Of a stretch of 64,000 bases of DNA, positions 1-10,194 are shown piece after piece. Below the pieces are notes generated by a model. The model was not told the DNA's origin, searched no databases, and saw only the letters and a list, made by a program, of their open reading frames with translations. A program made the translations under genes and the position numbers. Every line of letters starts with the position of its first letter. The stretch's first letter is position 1. The stretch comes from Vreelandella sp042466685 (GTDB lineage: Bacteria > Pseudomonadota > Gammaproteobacteria > Pseudomonadales > Halomonadaceae), in contig NZ_CP170448.1 in assembly GCF_042466685.1 (NCBI RefSeq), positions 62,001 through 126,000 on the forward strand, written 5' to 3'.

Positions 1-1869
1 ACCCACATACTTGTACCAGTAGTCGGCGTGGGCGGCTTCGATGGCGATACGCTTGGTGACCGCTTTGGGCAGTACGCTTTCGCGATACTCCGCATCCTGG
101 CCATTAAAGCGATAGGCTGATGGCATAGACACGACACGCACCGCTTTACCCTGCTGTTCAAGCTCCGCAGCGGCCTCCATCGCCAGGGCCACTTCAGAAC
201 CGGTGGCAATCAGAATCAGCTCGGGTGTTCCTTCGCTGTCTTTCAGGACATACGCCCCGTTTTGAATCGACGCCAGCTGCGCTTTGGTGCGCTGCTGATG
301 GGGCAGATTCTGGCGAGAGAGTACCAACGCCGTGGGGCCAGAGTGACGCTTAATCGCCGCATCCCAGGCCGCGGCGGTTTCTACCGCATCGCAGGGGCGC
401 CAGGTGTTCAGGTTAGGCGTGGTGCGCAGGCTGGTGAGCTGCTCAATGGGCTGGTGGGTAGGGCCATCTTCACCCAAGCCGATAGAGTCGTGGGTAAACA
501 CGTAAATTACCTGCTGACCCATCAACGACGCCATGCGGATCGAATTACGCATGTACTCCATAAAGATCAGGAAGGTCGCCCCGTAAGGCACCAGGCCGCC
601 GTGCAGGGCGATACCGTTCATGACCGCCCCCATGCCAAACTCACGCACACCGTAGTGCAGGTAGTTACCGCTGGCGTCTTCCGGGGTAATCGCTTGGGCG
701 CCTTTCCAGAAGGTCAGGTTAGACGGCGCCAAGTCGGCGCTGCCGCCCAGCAGTTCCGGCATTTTCGGGCCAATGGCATTTAACACTTCAAAGGAGGCTT
801 TGCGAGACGCAATCGTTTCGCCACGCTCTTGGGCCTGCTCAATCAAGGCTTCAGTGGGCAGCTCTGTCGGCAGCTGGCGCTTCATGCGGCGCTTGAACTC
901 CCGCGCTTGCGTGGGGAAGGCTTCAGCATAGCGGGCAAAGCGCGCTTCCCACTCCTGCTGGCGAGCCTTGCCTTCAGAGCGGGCATCCCAAGCCGAGTAG
1001 ATTGGTTCAGGAATATGGAACGGCGCATGAGGCCAGTCGAGCTGTGTGCGCGCCAGCGCCACTTCGTCGTCGCCTAAGGGCGCACCGTGGGCGTCCTCTT
1101 TGCCCTGCTTGTTGGGCGCACCAAAGCCGATGATGGTTTTGCAGATGATCAGGCTCGGCTTATCGTCGTGGCTCTTGGCCAGCTCAATAGCGGCTTTCAC
1201 CTCTTCAGGCTTGTGGCCATCCACATTGGGCACCACGTGCCAGCCGTAAGCCTCAAAACGTTTGGCAGTATCGTCGGTAAACCAGCCTTCCACTTCCCCA
1301 TCGATCGAGATGCCGTTGTCGTCATACAGAGCGAGCAACTTACCCAACTGCTGGGTACCGGCCAGCGAGGCGGCTTCGTGGGAAATGCCTTCCATCAGGC
1401 AGCCGTCACCCAAAAAGCACCAAGTGTGGTGATCGACAATGGTGTGGCCAGGGCGGTTAAACTGCGCTGCCAGGGTTTTTTCGGCAATCGCGAAGCCTAC
1501 GGCGTTGGCAAAGCCCTGGCCGAGGGGGCCAGTAGTCGTCTCAATGCCAGGTGCGTAGCCAAATTCCGGGTGGCCCGCGGTGGGTGAATGCAGCTGGCGG
1601 AAGTTCTGCAGCTGCTCCAGGCTTAGCTCGTAACCGCTGAGGTGGAGCAGCGAGTAGAGCAGCATGGAGCCGTGGCCATTGGAGAGCACAAAGCGGTCAC
1701 GATCGGCCCACTTGGGGTCTTCGGGGTTGTGCTTGAGGTAGTCATTCCATAGCACCTCAGCGATATCAGCCATGCCCATGGGGGCGCCCGGGTGGCCGGA
1801 CTTGGCCTTCTGAACGGCATCCATGGAGAGGGCGCGAATGGCATTGGCTAGCTCAAAACGGGACGGCAT
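1..1869 (-). CDS. tkt: Transketolase, 3' end cut by window edge
   Basis: Thiamine-diphosphate enzyme of the non-oxidative pentose phosphate pathway that moves two-carbon ketol units between sugar phosphates. The first 623 residues lie in the window. The start at 1869 (MPSRFELANAIRALSMDAV) is preceded by a GAGGAG ribosome site. Family motifs are clear: SGHPGAPMGMA near residue 27, FVLSNGHGSMLLYS near residue 66 and GPLGQG near residue 115. The reading frame is intact up to position 1, so the C-terminus lies outside. It is divergent from metK, with 254 bases between the two starts. Identification is secure from sequence motifs; which isozyme cannot be told. Confidence 0.96.
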   Translation of the reverse strand, partial: MPSRFELANAIRALSMDAVQKAKSGHPGAPMGMADIAEVLWNDYLKHNPEDPKWADRDRFVLSNGHGSMLLYSLLHLSGYELSLEQLQNFRQLHSPTAGHPEFGYAPGIETTTGPLGQGFANAVGFAIAEKTLAAQFNRPGHTIVDHHTWCFLGDGCLMEGISHEAASLAGTQQLGKLLALYDDNGISIDGEVEGWFTDDTAKRFEAYGWHVVPNVDGHKPEEVKAAIELAKSHDDKPSLIICKTIIGFGAPNKQGKEDAHGAPLGDDEVALARTQLDWPHAPFHIPEPIYSAWDARSEGKARQQEWEARFARYAEAFPTQAREFKRRMKRQLPTELPTEALIEQAQERGETIASRKASFEVLNAIGPKMPELLGGSADLAPSNLTFWKGAQAITPEDASGNYLHYGVREFGMGAVMNGIALHGGLVPYGATFLIFMEYMRNSIRMASLMGQQVIYVFTHDSIGLGEDGPTHQPIEQLTSLRTTPNLNTWRPCDAVETAAAWDAAIKRHSGPTALVLSRQNLPHQQRTKAQLASIQNGAYVLKDSEGTPELILIATGSEVALAMEAAAELEQQGKAVRVVSMPSAYRFNGQDAEYRESVLPKAVTKRIAIEAAHADYWYKYVG

Positions 1870-2046
1870 GGGGGTGCTCCTCGCCTGAAAACAGAAATTA
1901 TAAAGGCGCTATTGTCGCTGACTTCCCATGTTGCGGCAAATGTAGCGGCAAATTCTGGGGATCACGTTCTGGGAAGCATCGCCGACAGCGTGTAGACTCT
2001 GCCTCCCGACGCGGTAGAAAAGTAATGCTATCGCTTCACTAATACG

Positions 2047-2063
2047 GGCAGGGGACACCTGCC
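2047..2063 (+). other. Small hairpin in the metK leader
   Basis: GGCAGG and CCTGCC form a 6-bp stem with a 5-base loop, 60 bases before the metK start. The tkt-metK intergenic region (1870-2123) must hold both divergent promoters, but I could not place convincing -35/-10 pairs. I do not recognise a SAM or SAH riboswitch here. The hairpin may be part of the metK 5' leader; its function is unknown. Confidence 0.25.
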
Positions 2064-2123
2064 ATGATTTCCTGCTGATGCTGTGGATTAAATACAGCCG
2101 TCATACAGAGGGTAGAGTGCGCG

Positions 2124-3344
2124 ATGAGCGAATATTCCCTGTTTACCTCCGAGTCCGTCTCCGAAGGTCATCCCGATAAGATTGCCGATCAGATCTCTGA
2201 CGCGGTGCTAGATGCCATTATCGCCCGCGATAAACAGGCCCGTGTTGCCTGTGAAACCATGGTGAAAACCGGGGTGGCGATTATTGCCGGCGAGATTACC
2301 ACCTCCGCCTGGGTCGATTTAGAAACCCTCGTACGCGATGTGATTATCAGCATTGGCTATAACTCGTCTGATGTCGGCTTTGACGGTGCGACCTGCGGCG
2401 TGGTTAACCTGATAGGCAAGCAGAGTGTCGATATCGCCCAGGGCGTTGACCGCAGTAAGCCGGAAGATCAGGGCGCTGGTGACCAGGGCCTGATGTTCGG
2501 CTACGCAACTAACGAAACCGATTCGTTTATGCCGGCACCGATCCACTACTCCCACCGTTTAGTCGAACGTCAGGCCGAACTGCGTAAAAATGGCCTACTG
2601 CCATGGCTGCGTCCGGATGCCAAAAGCCAGGTCACCTTCCGCTATAACGCCGAAGGCCAGCCCTGTGGTGTTGATGCCATCGTTCTGTCTACCCAGCACG
2701 ACCCAGATATTGATCAGGAAGACCTGCGCAAAATGATCAAGCGCGAGGTCATCGAGCAGGTGATCCCCGCTGAGTGGTTGGATGAGAGTACCCAGTACCA
2801 TATCAACCCCACCGGCAAATTCGTCATTGGCGGCCCGGTAGGTGACTGCGGGTTGACCGGGCGTAAAATCATCGTCGACACCTACGGCGGTATGGCACGC
2901 CACGGCGGCGGTGCGTTCTCAGGTAAAGATCCCTCTAAAGTGGATCGCAGCGCCGCCTATGCGGGTCGCTATGTGGCCAAGAATGTGGTGGCCTCGGGCC
3001 TGGCTGACAAGTGTGAGATTCAGGTCTCCTACGCGATTGGTGTTGCCGAGCCGACCTCTGTCTCCATCGATACGTTCGGCACGGGTAAAATTGACGATGC
3101 CAGGATCGTTGCCCTGGTTCGCGAGCACTTTGACCTGCGCCCCTACGCAATCACCAAAATGCTCGACCTGCTTCACCCCATGTATCAGCTCACCGCCGCT
3201 TACGGCCACTTTGGCCGGGCGCCGTTCGAGCACAGCTACACGTGGAGTGACGATAAAGGCCAAGCGCATACCGAAACCTTTACCGCCTTCCCATGGGAAA
3301 AGGTCGATAAAGCGGAAGCGCTGCGTAAGGCTGCCGGTTTGTAA
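2124..3344 (+). CDS. metK: S-adenosylmethionine synthetase
   Basis: Makes S-adenosylmethionine from methionine and ATP in the cytoplasm; it supplies the methyl donor for the cell. At 406 residues it has the usual family length. The ATP-site motif SEGHPDK is at residues 13-19, the GAGDQG nucleotide loop at 117-122, and the glycine-rich GGGAFSGKDPSKVDRS segment near 260-275. A rho-independent hairpin follows the stop. metF lies about 6 kb downstream on the same strand, separated by an iron importer, ligB and a carrier gene. The enzyme looks complete and ordinary. Confidence 0.98.
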   Translation: MSEYSLFTSESVSEGHPDKIADQISDAVLDAIIARDKQARVACETMVKTGVAIIAGEITTSAWVDLETLVRDVIISIGYNSSDVGFDGATCGVVNLIGKQSVDIAQGVDRSKPEDQGAGDQGLMFGYATNETDSFMPAPIHYSHRLVERQAELRKNGLLPWLRPDAKSQVTFRYNAEGQPCGVDAIVLSTQHDPDIDQEDLRKMIKREVIEQVIPAEWLDESTQYHINPTGKFVIGGPVGDCGLTGRKIIVDTYGGMARHGGGAFSGKDPSKVDRSAAYAGRYVAKNVVASGLADKCEIQVSYAIGVAEPTSVSIDTFGTGKIDDARIVALVREHFDLRPYAITKMLDLLHPMYQLTAAYGHFGRAPFEHSYTWSDDKGQAHTETFTAFPWEKVDKAEALRKAAGL

Positions 3345-3373
3345 GCGCTTAGCCGCCTGAAGCTGACCTTCAG

Positions 3374-3403
3374 CGCCTCCTGCTCCATGCAGGGGGCGTT
3401 TCT
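3374..3403 (+). terminator. Rho-independent terminator after metK
   Basis: CGCCTCCTGC (3374-3383) pairs with GCAGGGGGCG (3389-3398) with one G-T wobble and a 5-base loop, followed by a short T-rich tail. It starts 30 bases after the metK stop. Confidence 0.7.
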
Positions 3404-3431
3404 ATTGGGGGCGCATGGATGTAGGTTGTGA

Positions 3432-3446
3432 TGAGAATGGTTTTCG
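3432..3446 (+). promoter_or_regulatory. Possible Fur box before the iron ABC operon
   Basis: TGAGAAT-G-GTTTTCG resembles the 7-1-7 Fur inverted repeat (TGATAAT-N-ATTATCA). The left arm matches 6 of 7 and the right arm 4 of 7. It lies about 100 bases upstream of the chosen start of the substrate-binding protein, a sensible position for iron repression. The match is only moderate and rests on inspection. Confidence 0.4.
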
Positions 3447-3547
3447 ATTATAGTGCGCGCGCTGGTAAATGCGTATCAGTACTAGCGCTATCTGATCAGT
3501 GCAGCCGCTGTAATCGTTACACCTCTACCAATAGTGATGGGTGCTCC

Positions 3548-4567
3548 ATGACACGTCTTCTTGCTGTGACCGGATTCTCCACCCTGCTAGGCCTGGCATC
3601 GTCCTCGATCCTGGCGGGCGACACGCAATACCCCTTGACGCTGAACAACTGCGGGGTAGAAGTGACCTTCGATCAGGCACCCGAGCGGGCGATTGGCCTC
3701 GGTCAAAACAGCGCTGAGCTGATGCTGATGCTCGGCCTGGAAGACAGAATGGCGGGCACAGCCTTCTGGCCCAACAGCGTCTTGCCTCAACTGGCCGATG
3801 CCAACGACCAGGTAAAAGTGTTGACGGTGGAGTTCCCGACCTTCGAATCGATTCTGGCCGAGCAGCCTGACTTCGTAGCGGCAGCGCTCCCCAGCCTGCT
3901 GGGGGAGTCCAGCCGAGTGGCCACTCGCGACGACTTCAGTAAGATGGGCATACCGACCTACCTTTCGCCCGGTACCTGCGTCGCTGAAGGGATGGCCCAG
4001 GACAAGTACGGCTACGGCGATCGCGCCCAGCTGTGGAATATGGGCGCCTTGTATCATGAGATTGAAGACCTCGCCCGGATTTTCGATGTAAACGATCGCG
4101 GTGATGCCTTGATCGACGACCTAAAACAGCGTGAGGCCGCGCTGCGGGCAGCGTCTCCTGACAGTGACGAGCCGCTCTCCTATCTGTTCTGGTTCTCCAG
4201 CTCCTCTCCCGCGGCGGACGCCCACCTGGGCGGCAAGTACAGCGCATCCGGCTTTATCGCCGACGTATTGGGGGGCACCAATGCCATCGAGTCTGAGGCG
4301 GAGTGGCCGACACTCGGCTGGGAGAGCATTATCGCCACTGACCCAGATGTGATCGTGGTATCCCGCGTCGAGCGTGACCGTTGGGAGCTTGACGACGCCG
4401 ATGCGAAGATTGCCTTTCTCAACTCGGATCCGGCGACTCGTGAGATGAGAGCCGTCAAAAACGGCGCCATTGTGGTTATGGACGGCCAAGCGATGAACCC
4501 TACGCTCAGAACGCTTTTTGGTGCCGAACAGGTAGCCGAACAGCTTGAGGCGTTGGGTCTGAGATGA
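3548..4567 (+). CDS. Iron(siderophore) ABC transporter, periplasmic binding protein
   Basis: Periplasmic receptor of a FecB/FepB-type importer, delivering a ferric complex to the permease encoded next. I chose the ATG at 3548 because it opens a signal peptide (MTRLLAVTGFSTLLGLASSS, cleavage after SILAG). The open frame runs 40 codons further upstream to 3428 but that extension has no secretory character. The mature part keeps the TroA/FepB pattern of a strand, PERAIGLGQNSAELMLMLGL, and a later DPDVIVVSR segment. Length is 339 residues. Its stop overlaps the next start by ATGA, so the three genes form one operon. The substrate is inferred; no TonB receptor is adjacent. Confidence 0.85.
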   Translation: MTRLLAVTGFSTLLGLASSSILAGDTQYPLTLNNCGVEVTFDQAPERAIGLGQNSAELMLMLGLEDRMAGTAFWPNSVLPQLADANDQVKVLTVEFPTFESILAEQPDFVAAALPSLLGESSRVATRDDFSKMGIPTYLSPGTCVAEGMAQDKYGYGDRAQLWNMGALYHEIEDLARIFDVNDRGDALIDDLKQREAALRAASPDSDEPLSYLFWFSSSSPAADAHLGGKYSASGFIADVLGGTNAIESEAEWPTLGWESIIATDPDVIVVSRVERDRWELDDADAKIAFLNSDPATREMRAVKNGAIVVMDGQAMNPTLRTLFGAEQVAEQLEALGLR

Positions 4568-5622
4568 GTGTGACGGTGAGCATACCGCAGGCCATCGAGC
4601 GTCTGCCCCGCCTGGCAGGGGGGGCAGGGCTGCTGTTGGTATCACTGCTGATCATTGGTTTGGTAGTGGGCATCAGCGTCGGGATCGGCGATATGCCGAT
4701 CCCGCTCTCTACGACCTATGCGGTGATCACCAACAAACTCGGCTGGACCTCCTTCGAGCTCAACCGTATCCACGCAACCATTATCTGGGATTACCGCTTG
4801 AGCCGGGCGCTGGTCGCCGCCTTGTGTGGCGCCGGGCTGGCGTTGGCCGGTGCCATCATGCAGTCGATACTGCGCAACCCTTTGGCAGAGCCGTATGTGC
4901 TGGGTATTTCGGCCGGTGCATCGACGGGCGCCGTTCTGATCGTTATCTTGGGGCTCGGCGCTGGCGCGGTATCGCTCTCCTCGGGGGCCTTTATCGGCGC
5001 TTTTGCCGCTTTTCTGTTTGTGGCGCTGCTGTCGAACGGTGCGCGCGGTGGGGCGGATCGAACTATTCTGGCTGGGGTCGCGGCATCGCAGCTGTTCAAC
5101 GCCGTGACCTCCTATATCGTCACGACGGCGGGTAATGCACAGCAGGCGCGGGATGTGATGTTCTGGCTGCTTGGTAGCTTTGGCGGTGTGCGCTGGCCTG
5201 AGTTCTATCTGGCCTTGGCGGTCGTGGGCCTCGGGCTGATCGCGTGCCTATGCTACGCGCGGGTACTGGATGCGTTTGCCTTTGGTGACGAAGCGGCCGC
5301 CTCGTTGGGGGTCAATGTCGCACAAACGCGGATCATCCTGTTTGCGCTGACGGCCGTCATTACCGCTACCATCGTCAGCATGGTTGGCACCATTGGCTTC
5401 GTTGGCCTGGTGGTTCCCCACGCGGCGCGTTTCGTGGTGGGCCCACGCCACGCCGTCCTGCTCCCTGCCTGTGCCATCGTGGGAGCGATCTTCATGGTGG
5501 TAGCGGATATCGCCTCTCGCGTGTTGATTCCGCAGCAAACCCTGCCGATCGGTGTGGTCACGGCGCTGGTGGGCGTGCCGTTCTTCTCTGTCATTCTTTA
5601 CCGGTTACAGCGCGCATCATGA
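4564..5622 (+). CDS. Iron(siderophore) ABC transporter permease, FecCD family
   Basis: Polytopic inner-membrane permease of 352 residues, the usual length for the FecCD/BtuC family. It has repeated hydrophobic segments from residue 17 on. The family signature region GAGLALAGAIMQSILRNPLAEPYVLG lies near residues 90-115, and the GFVGLVVPHAAR coupling segment that contacts the ATPase near 280. A single permease gene means a homodimer is likely. ATGA overlaps join it to both neighbours, so translation is probably coupled. Confidence 0.93.
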   Translation: MSVTVSIPQAIERLPRLAGGAGLLLVSLLIIGLVVGISVGIGDMPIPLSTTYAVITNKLGWTSFELNRIHATIIWDYRLSRALVAALCGAGLALAGAIMQSILRNPLAEPYVLGISAGASTGAVLIVILGLGAGAVSLSSGAFIGAFAAFLFVALLSNGARGGADRTILAGVAASQLFNAVTSYIVTTAGNAQQARDVMFWLLGSFGGVRWPEFYLALAVVGLGLIACLCYARVLDAFAFGDEAAASLGVNVAQTRIILFALTAVITATIVSMVGTIGFVGLVVPHAARFVVGPRHAVLLPACAIVGAIFMVVADIASRVLIPQQTLPIGVVTALVGVPFFSVILYRLQRAS

Positions 5623-6380
5623 GCATCAAGGCCGACAATCTGATCTGGAAAATCGGCACCAAAACGGTGATCGATGGTGTCTCCTTCGAAGCCGAACAGG
5701 GAAAGCTACTGGGTGTGTTGGGCCCCAATGGCTCTGGCAAAACCTCACTGTTACGGCTGTTGGCCGGCCTCAAGCGACCGCATGCCGGACGAGTCGTGCT
5801 GGGCGGGCAAGATCTTGCCACCTTTCGCCGCCGGGCCATTGCCAAGCGCGTGGCCTTCATCGAACAGCACGCCACGACCAATGCCAATCTCAAGGTGATC
5901 GATGTGGTCAAACTGGGCCGCTTCCCGCACCGCTCGATGCTATCGGGCTGGACGCGGGAGGACGATACGGCGGTCAACGCAGCGCTGGAGCGTACCGGCA
6001 TGAGCGTAAAGCGGGACGATGCCTGGCATAGCCTCTCCGGGGGCGAGAAACAGCGCACCCATGTGGCGCGAGCCCTGGCCCAGTCACCCCAAGAGCTGAT
6101 CCTTGACGAACCCACCAACCATCTGGATGTTCAGCATCAGGTCAACCTGTTGCGGCTGGTCTCCAGCCTGCCGCTGACCAGTATCATGGCACTCCATGAC
6201 CTCAACCATGCGGCGATGTACTGTGATCGATTGATCGTCATGCAGGCAGGCAGAATCGTAGCCACCGGTACGCCTGAAGAGGTGCTGACTCAGCGCCTGC
6301 TGAGCGATGTCTTTGCGGTAGATGCCCATATAGAAACCTCGCCCCACCATGATCGGCTGCATATTCATTTCGCGCGTTAG
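5619..6380 (+). CDS. Iron(siderophore) ABC transporter ATP-binding protein
   Basis: ATPase subunit of 253 residues that powers the FecCD-type permease. The Walker A motif GPNGSGKT is at residues 35-42, the ABC signature LSGGEKQR at 139-146, Walker B LILDEPTNHLD near 161-171, and the switch histidine in MALHDLNHA near 190. It overlaps the permease stop by four bases and ends the operon. It matches the FepC/FhuC/BtuD group; the transported iron complex cannot be told from sequence. Confidence 0.94.
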   Translation: MSIKADNLIWKIGTKTVIDGVSFEAEQGKLLGVLGPNGSGKTSLLRLLAGLKRPHAGRVVLGGQDLATFRRRAIAKRVAFIEQHATTNANLKVIDVVKLGRFPHRSMLSGWTREDDTAVNAALERTGMSVKRDDAWHSLSGGEKQRTHVARALAQSPQELILDEPTNHLDVQHQVNLLRLVSSLPLTSIMALHDLNHAAMYCDRLIVMQAGRIVATGTPEEVLTQRLLSDVFAVDAHIETSPHHDRLHIHFAR

Positions 6381-6414
6381 AAATTTGCCTTGTATTGCAT
6401 CGCTCATACTTTGA

Positions 6415-8163
<1,749 letters not shown>

Positions 8164-8174
8164 CGGCTCAATCA

Positions 8175-9110
8175 CTAACCAAGCCCGGTGAGGCGCAGCA
8201 TTAAACCGAGATAGAGCGGAATCAGCAGCGGCGCAAGCAGTGTCGTTACCAGCACCGCTAATGCCCCTTTTTGCGGCTGAATACCCAGTTCCATCGCAAC
8301 CACCACCACATTAGCAGCCATGGGCACCACGCCTATCAACAGCAACGCTAGGGCTAACTCTGTGGAAAGTGGCGTGACCCACTGCAGTATTAACACAGCC
8401 ACTAGCATGACCAATGGCCACATCAGGTAGCGTAGCCCTAAACAGGCGGCTACAAAGCGCGTATCCCAGGCGGAAAGCGTCACTTGGCTAAGCGTCATAC
8501 CAATAATCATCATACCCAGCAGCGTATAGGTGGCGGGAAATACCGCCAGCGAACTCATTACCGCAGTAGGCATAGTGACTTCGAGAGTGCTAAGCAGTAA
8601 CGCTAGCAGGAACGCATAGATAAGCGGTAAGCGAGAAATTTTGATCAGACTCTCACGTACTGAAAAACGCCCGCGTGCGCTAAGGTAAAAGCCTACGGTA
8701 AATTCGTAGATATTAATTCCCAGCATACAGAACAGGTAGAGGGTGACACCTTCGGGGGGCAGCAAAATCAACGCAATCGGTAGGCCAAAATAGCCGGTAT
8801 TGCCCGTTCCCGAAGAGAACGCCAGCAGGGCCGCCTCCTGCTCACCAAAACGGTGGCGAGTGAGGCGTTGTACCACCAGCGCCATCAGGCTTGCCACAAT
8901 GAACAGCGCTAATGTGAGCAACAGGTAGCCAGGTGTCGGGCCACCGTTCATCAGCGCGCGAAAAATCGTAAAGGGGGCAATCAGGTACACCAGCAGCGTC
9001 GCAATCGGGCGGGGATCTATTTTTAACCGTTGTGCGGCTATCCAGCCTAGCCCGACATACCCCAGTAGCATCAGAAGTGGCCCCATTAAGGCGCTGGGTG
9101 CTAAATCCAT
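8175..9110 (-). CDS. AEC-family (auxin efflux carrier-like) transporter
   Basis: Inner-membrane carrier of about 311 residues with some ten hydrophobic segments in two halves, typical of the AEC family (PIN-like, MdcF/YfdV group). I prefer the ATG at 9110 because GGGAG sits just upstream and it starts at the usual family position; an in-frame start exists at 9146. The mid-protein FSSGTGNTGYFGLPIAL segment carries the conserved polar break of the family. It is convergent with ligB, with only 11 bases between the stops. Substrates in the family are organic acids such as malate or malonate; none can be assigned here. Confidence 0.88.
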   Translation of the reverse strand: MDLAPSALMGPLLMLLGYVGLGWIAAQRLKIDPRPIATLLVYLIAPFTIFRALMNGGPTPGYLLLTLALFIVASLMALVVQRLTRHRFGEQEAALLAFSSGTGNTGYFGLPIALILLPPEGVTLYLFCMLGINIYEFTVGFYLSARGRFSVRESLIKISRLPLIYAFLLALLLSTLEVTMPTAVMSSLAVFPATYTLLGMMIIGMTLSQVTLSAWDTRFVAACLGLRYLMWPLVMLVAVLILQWVTPLSTELALALLLIGVVPMAANVVVVAMELGIQPQKGALAVLVTTLLAPLLIPLYLGLMLRLTGLG

Positions 9111-9253
9111 GGTGGCTCCCGATAAAATAGTATGAACGGCTAACATGAGCCGAATTAAAGGCCAAGCGTGGAATCTTTCATTAGCCCCAGCGCGATGGAA
9201 CAGCGAGAATACCCCAAAATATCACTATTATTAATCACTAATAAGGAAGTCCC

Positions 9254-10096
9254 ATGAGCAGCCATGAGCATCCGCTAGGTATCAGCTTTGAATTCTTTCC
9301 GCCCAATACCGATGCCGGGCGCGACAAGCTGATCCACGTTCGCGATGAACTGGCCGCACGCAATCCGCGCTTTTTTTCGGTGACTTACGGTGCAGGCGGG
9401 TCTACCCAGGCGCGTACGCGTCAGGTGGTGCGCGAGGTCAGCGAGAGTGGTATTAGCACCGCGCCGCACCTATCTTGCATCGGCAGCGAGAAAGCTCAGC
9501 TACGTGACTTGCTGTTGCAATATCGTGAAGAAGGGGTGGATAGTTTAGTCGCTTTACGCGGAGACATGCCCTCAGGAATGGGGAGCATTGGTGAGCTGCG
9601 CTATGCCAACGAACTGGTTGAGTTTATCCGCGCGGAAACCGGCGACCATTTCGACATAGCGGTGGCGGCTTACCCTGAATCTCATCCACAGGCGCCTAAC
9701 CTTGATAAGGATGTGGAGAACTTCGCGCGTAAAATGAAGGCGGGGGCCAATATGGCCATTACCCAGTACTTCTTTACCGCCGATGCCTATTTTAACTTCG
9801 TCGATAAAGCCCGTGCGCTGGGCGTCGAGCAGCCGATTATTCCCGGCATCATGCCGATTACCAACTACACCAAGCTGGCGCGTTTTTCTGACGCCTGTGG
9901 TGCCGAGATCCCGCGCTGGATTCGTAAGCAGTTGGAGTCCTATGGTGACGACAGCGAAGCGATTGCCGCTTTTGGTACCGATGTGGTGAGCCGTCTCTGC
10001 CAGCGTCTACTGGATGGCGGTGCGCCAGGCCTACACTTCTACACGCTTAATCAAGCCGCGCCGGTGCTGAAGATCGTTGATAACCTGACAGACTAA
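9254..10096 (+). CDS. metF: 5,10-methylenetetrahydrofolate reductase
   Basis: FAD enzyme that reduces methylenetetrahydrofolate to 5-methyltetrahydrofolate for methionine synthesis. At 280 residues it has the bacterial length. Motifs are SFEFFPPNTDAGRDKL near residue 10 (catalytic Glu), FFSVTYGAGGST near 40, the ALRGDMP loop near 98, and GANMAITQYFF near 160. The start is preceded by AAGGAAG. It shares the methyl cycle with metK. A strong terminator follows. Confidence 0.97.
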   Translation: MSSHEHPLGISFEFFPPNTDAGRDKLIHVRDELAARNPRFFSVTYGAGGSTQARTRQVVREVSESGISTAPHLSCIGSEKAQLRDLLLQYREEGVDSLVALRGDMPSGMGSIGELRYANELVEFIRAETGDHFDIAVAAYPESHPQAPNLDKDVENFARKMKAGANMAITQYFFTADAYFNFVDKARALGVEQPIIPGIMPITNYTKLARFSDACGAEIPRWIRKQLESYGDDSEAIAAFGTDVVSRLCQRLLDGGAPGLHFYTLNQAAPVLKIVDNLTD

Positions 10097-10129
10097 CTAC
10101 CCCGTTTATTGATGAACCTTGTACGCATT

Positions 10130-10167
10130 AAAAACCCCACTCAACCATTGTTGAGCGGGGTTTTTTA
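10130..10167 (+). terminator. Strong rho-independent terminator after metF
   Basis: ACCCCACTCAAC pairs with GTTGAGCGGGGT around a 4-base loop. It is flanked by an A-run on the left and six Ts on the right, so it can also stop transcription arriving from the TRAP permease gene on the other strand. Confidence 0.88.
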
Positions 10168-10194
10168 GGCTTAGCGATTAACGGCTTACATCAA

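Noticed and set aside
262..1587. Plus-strand open frames opposite transketolase
   Set aside because: They are mirror frames of a strongly conserved gene on the minus strand, a common effect of GC-rich codon use.
1870..2123. SAM or SAH riboswitch before metK
   Set aside because: Only one small hairpin is seen; none of the conserved core sequences of riboswitches I know is present.
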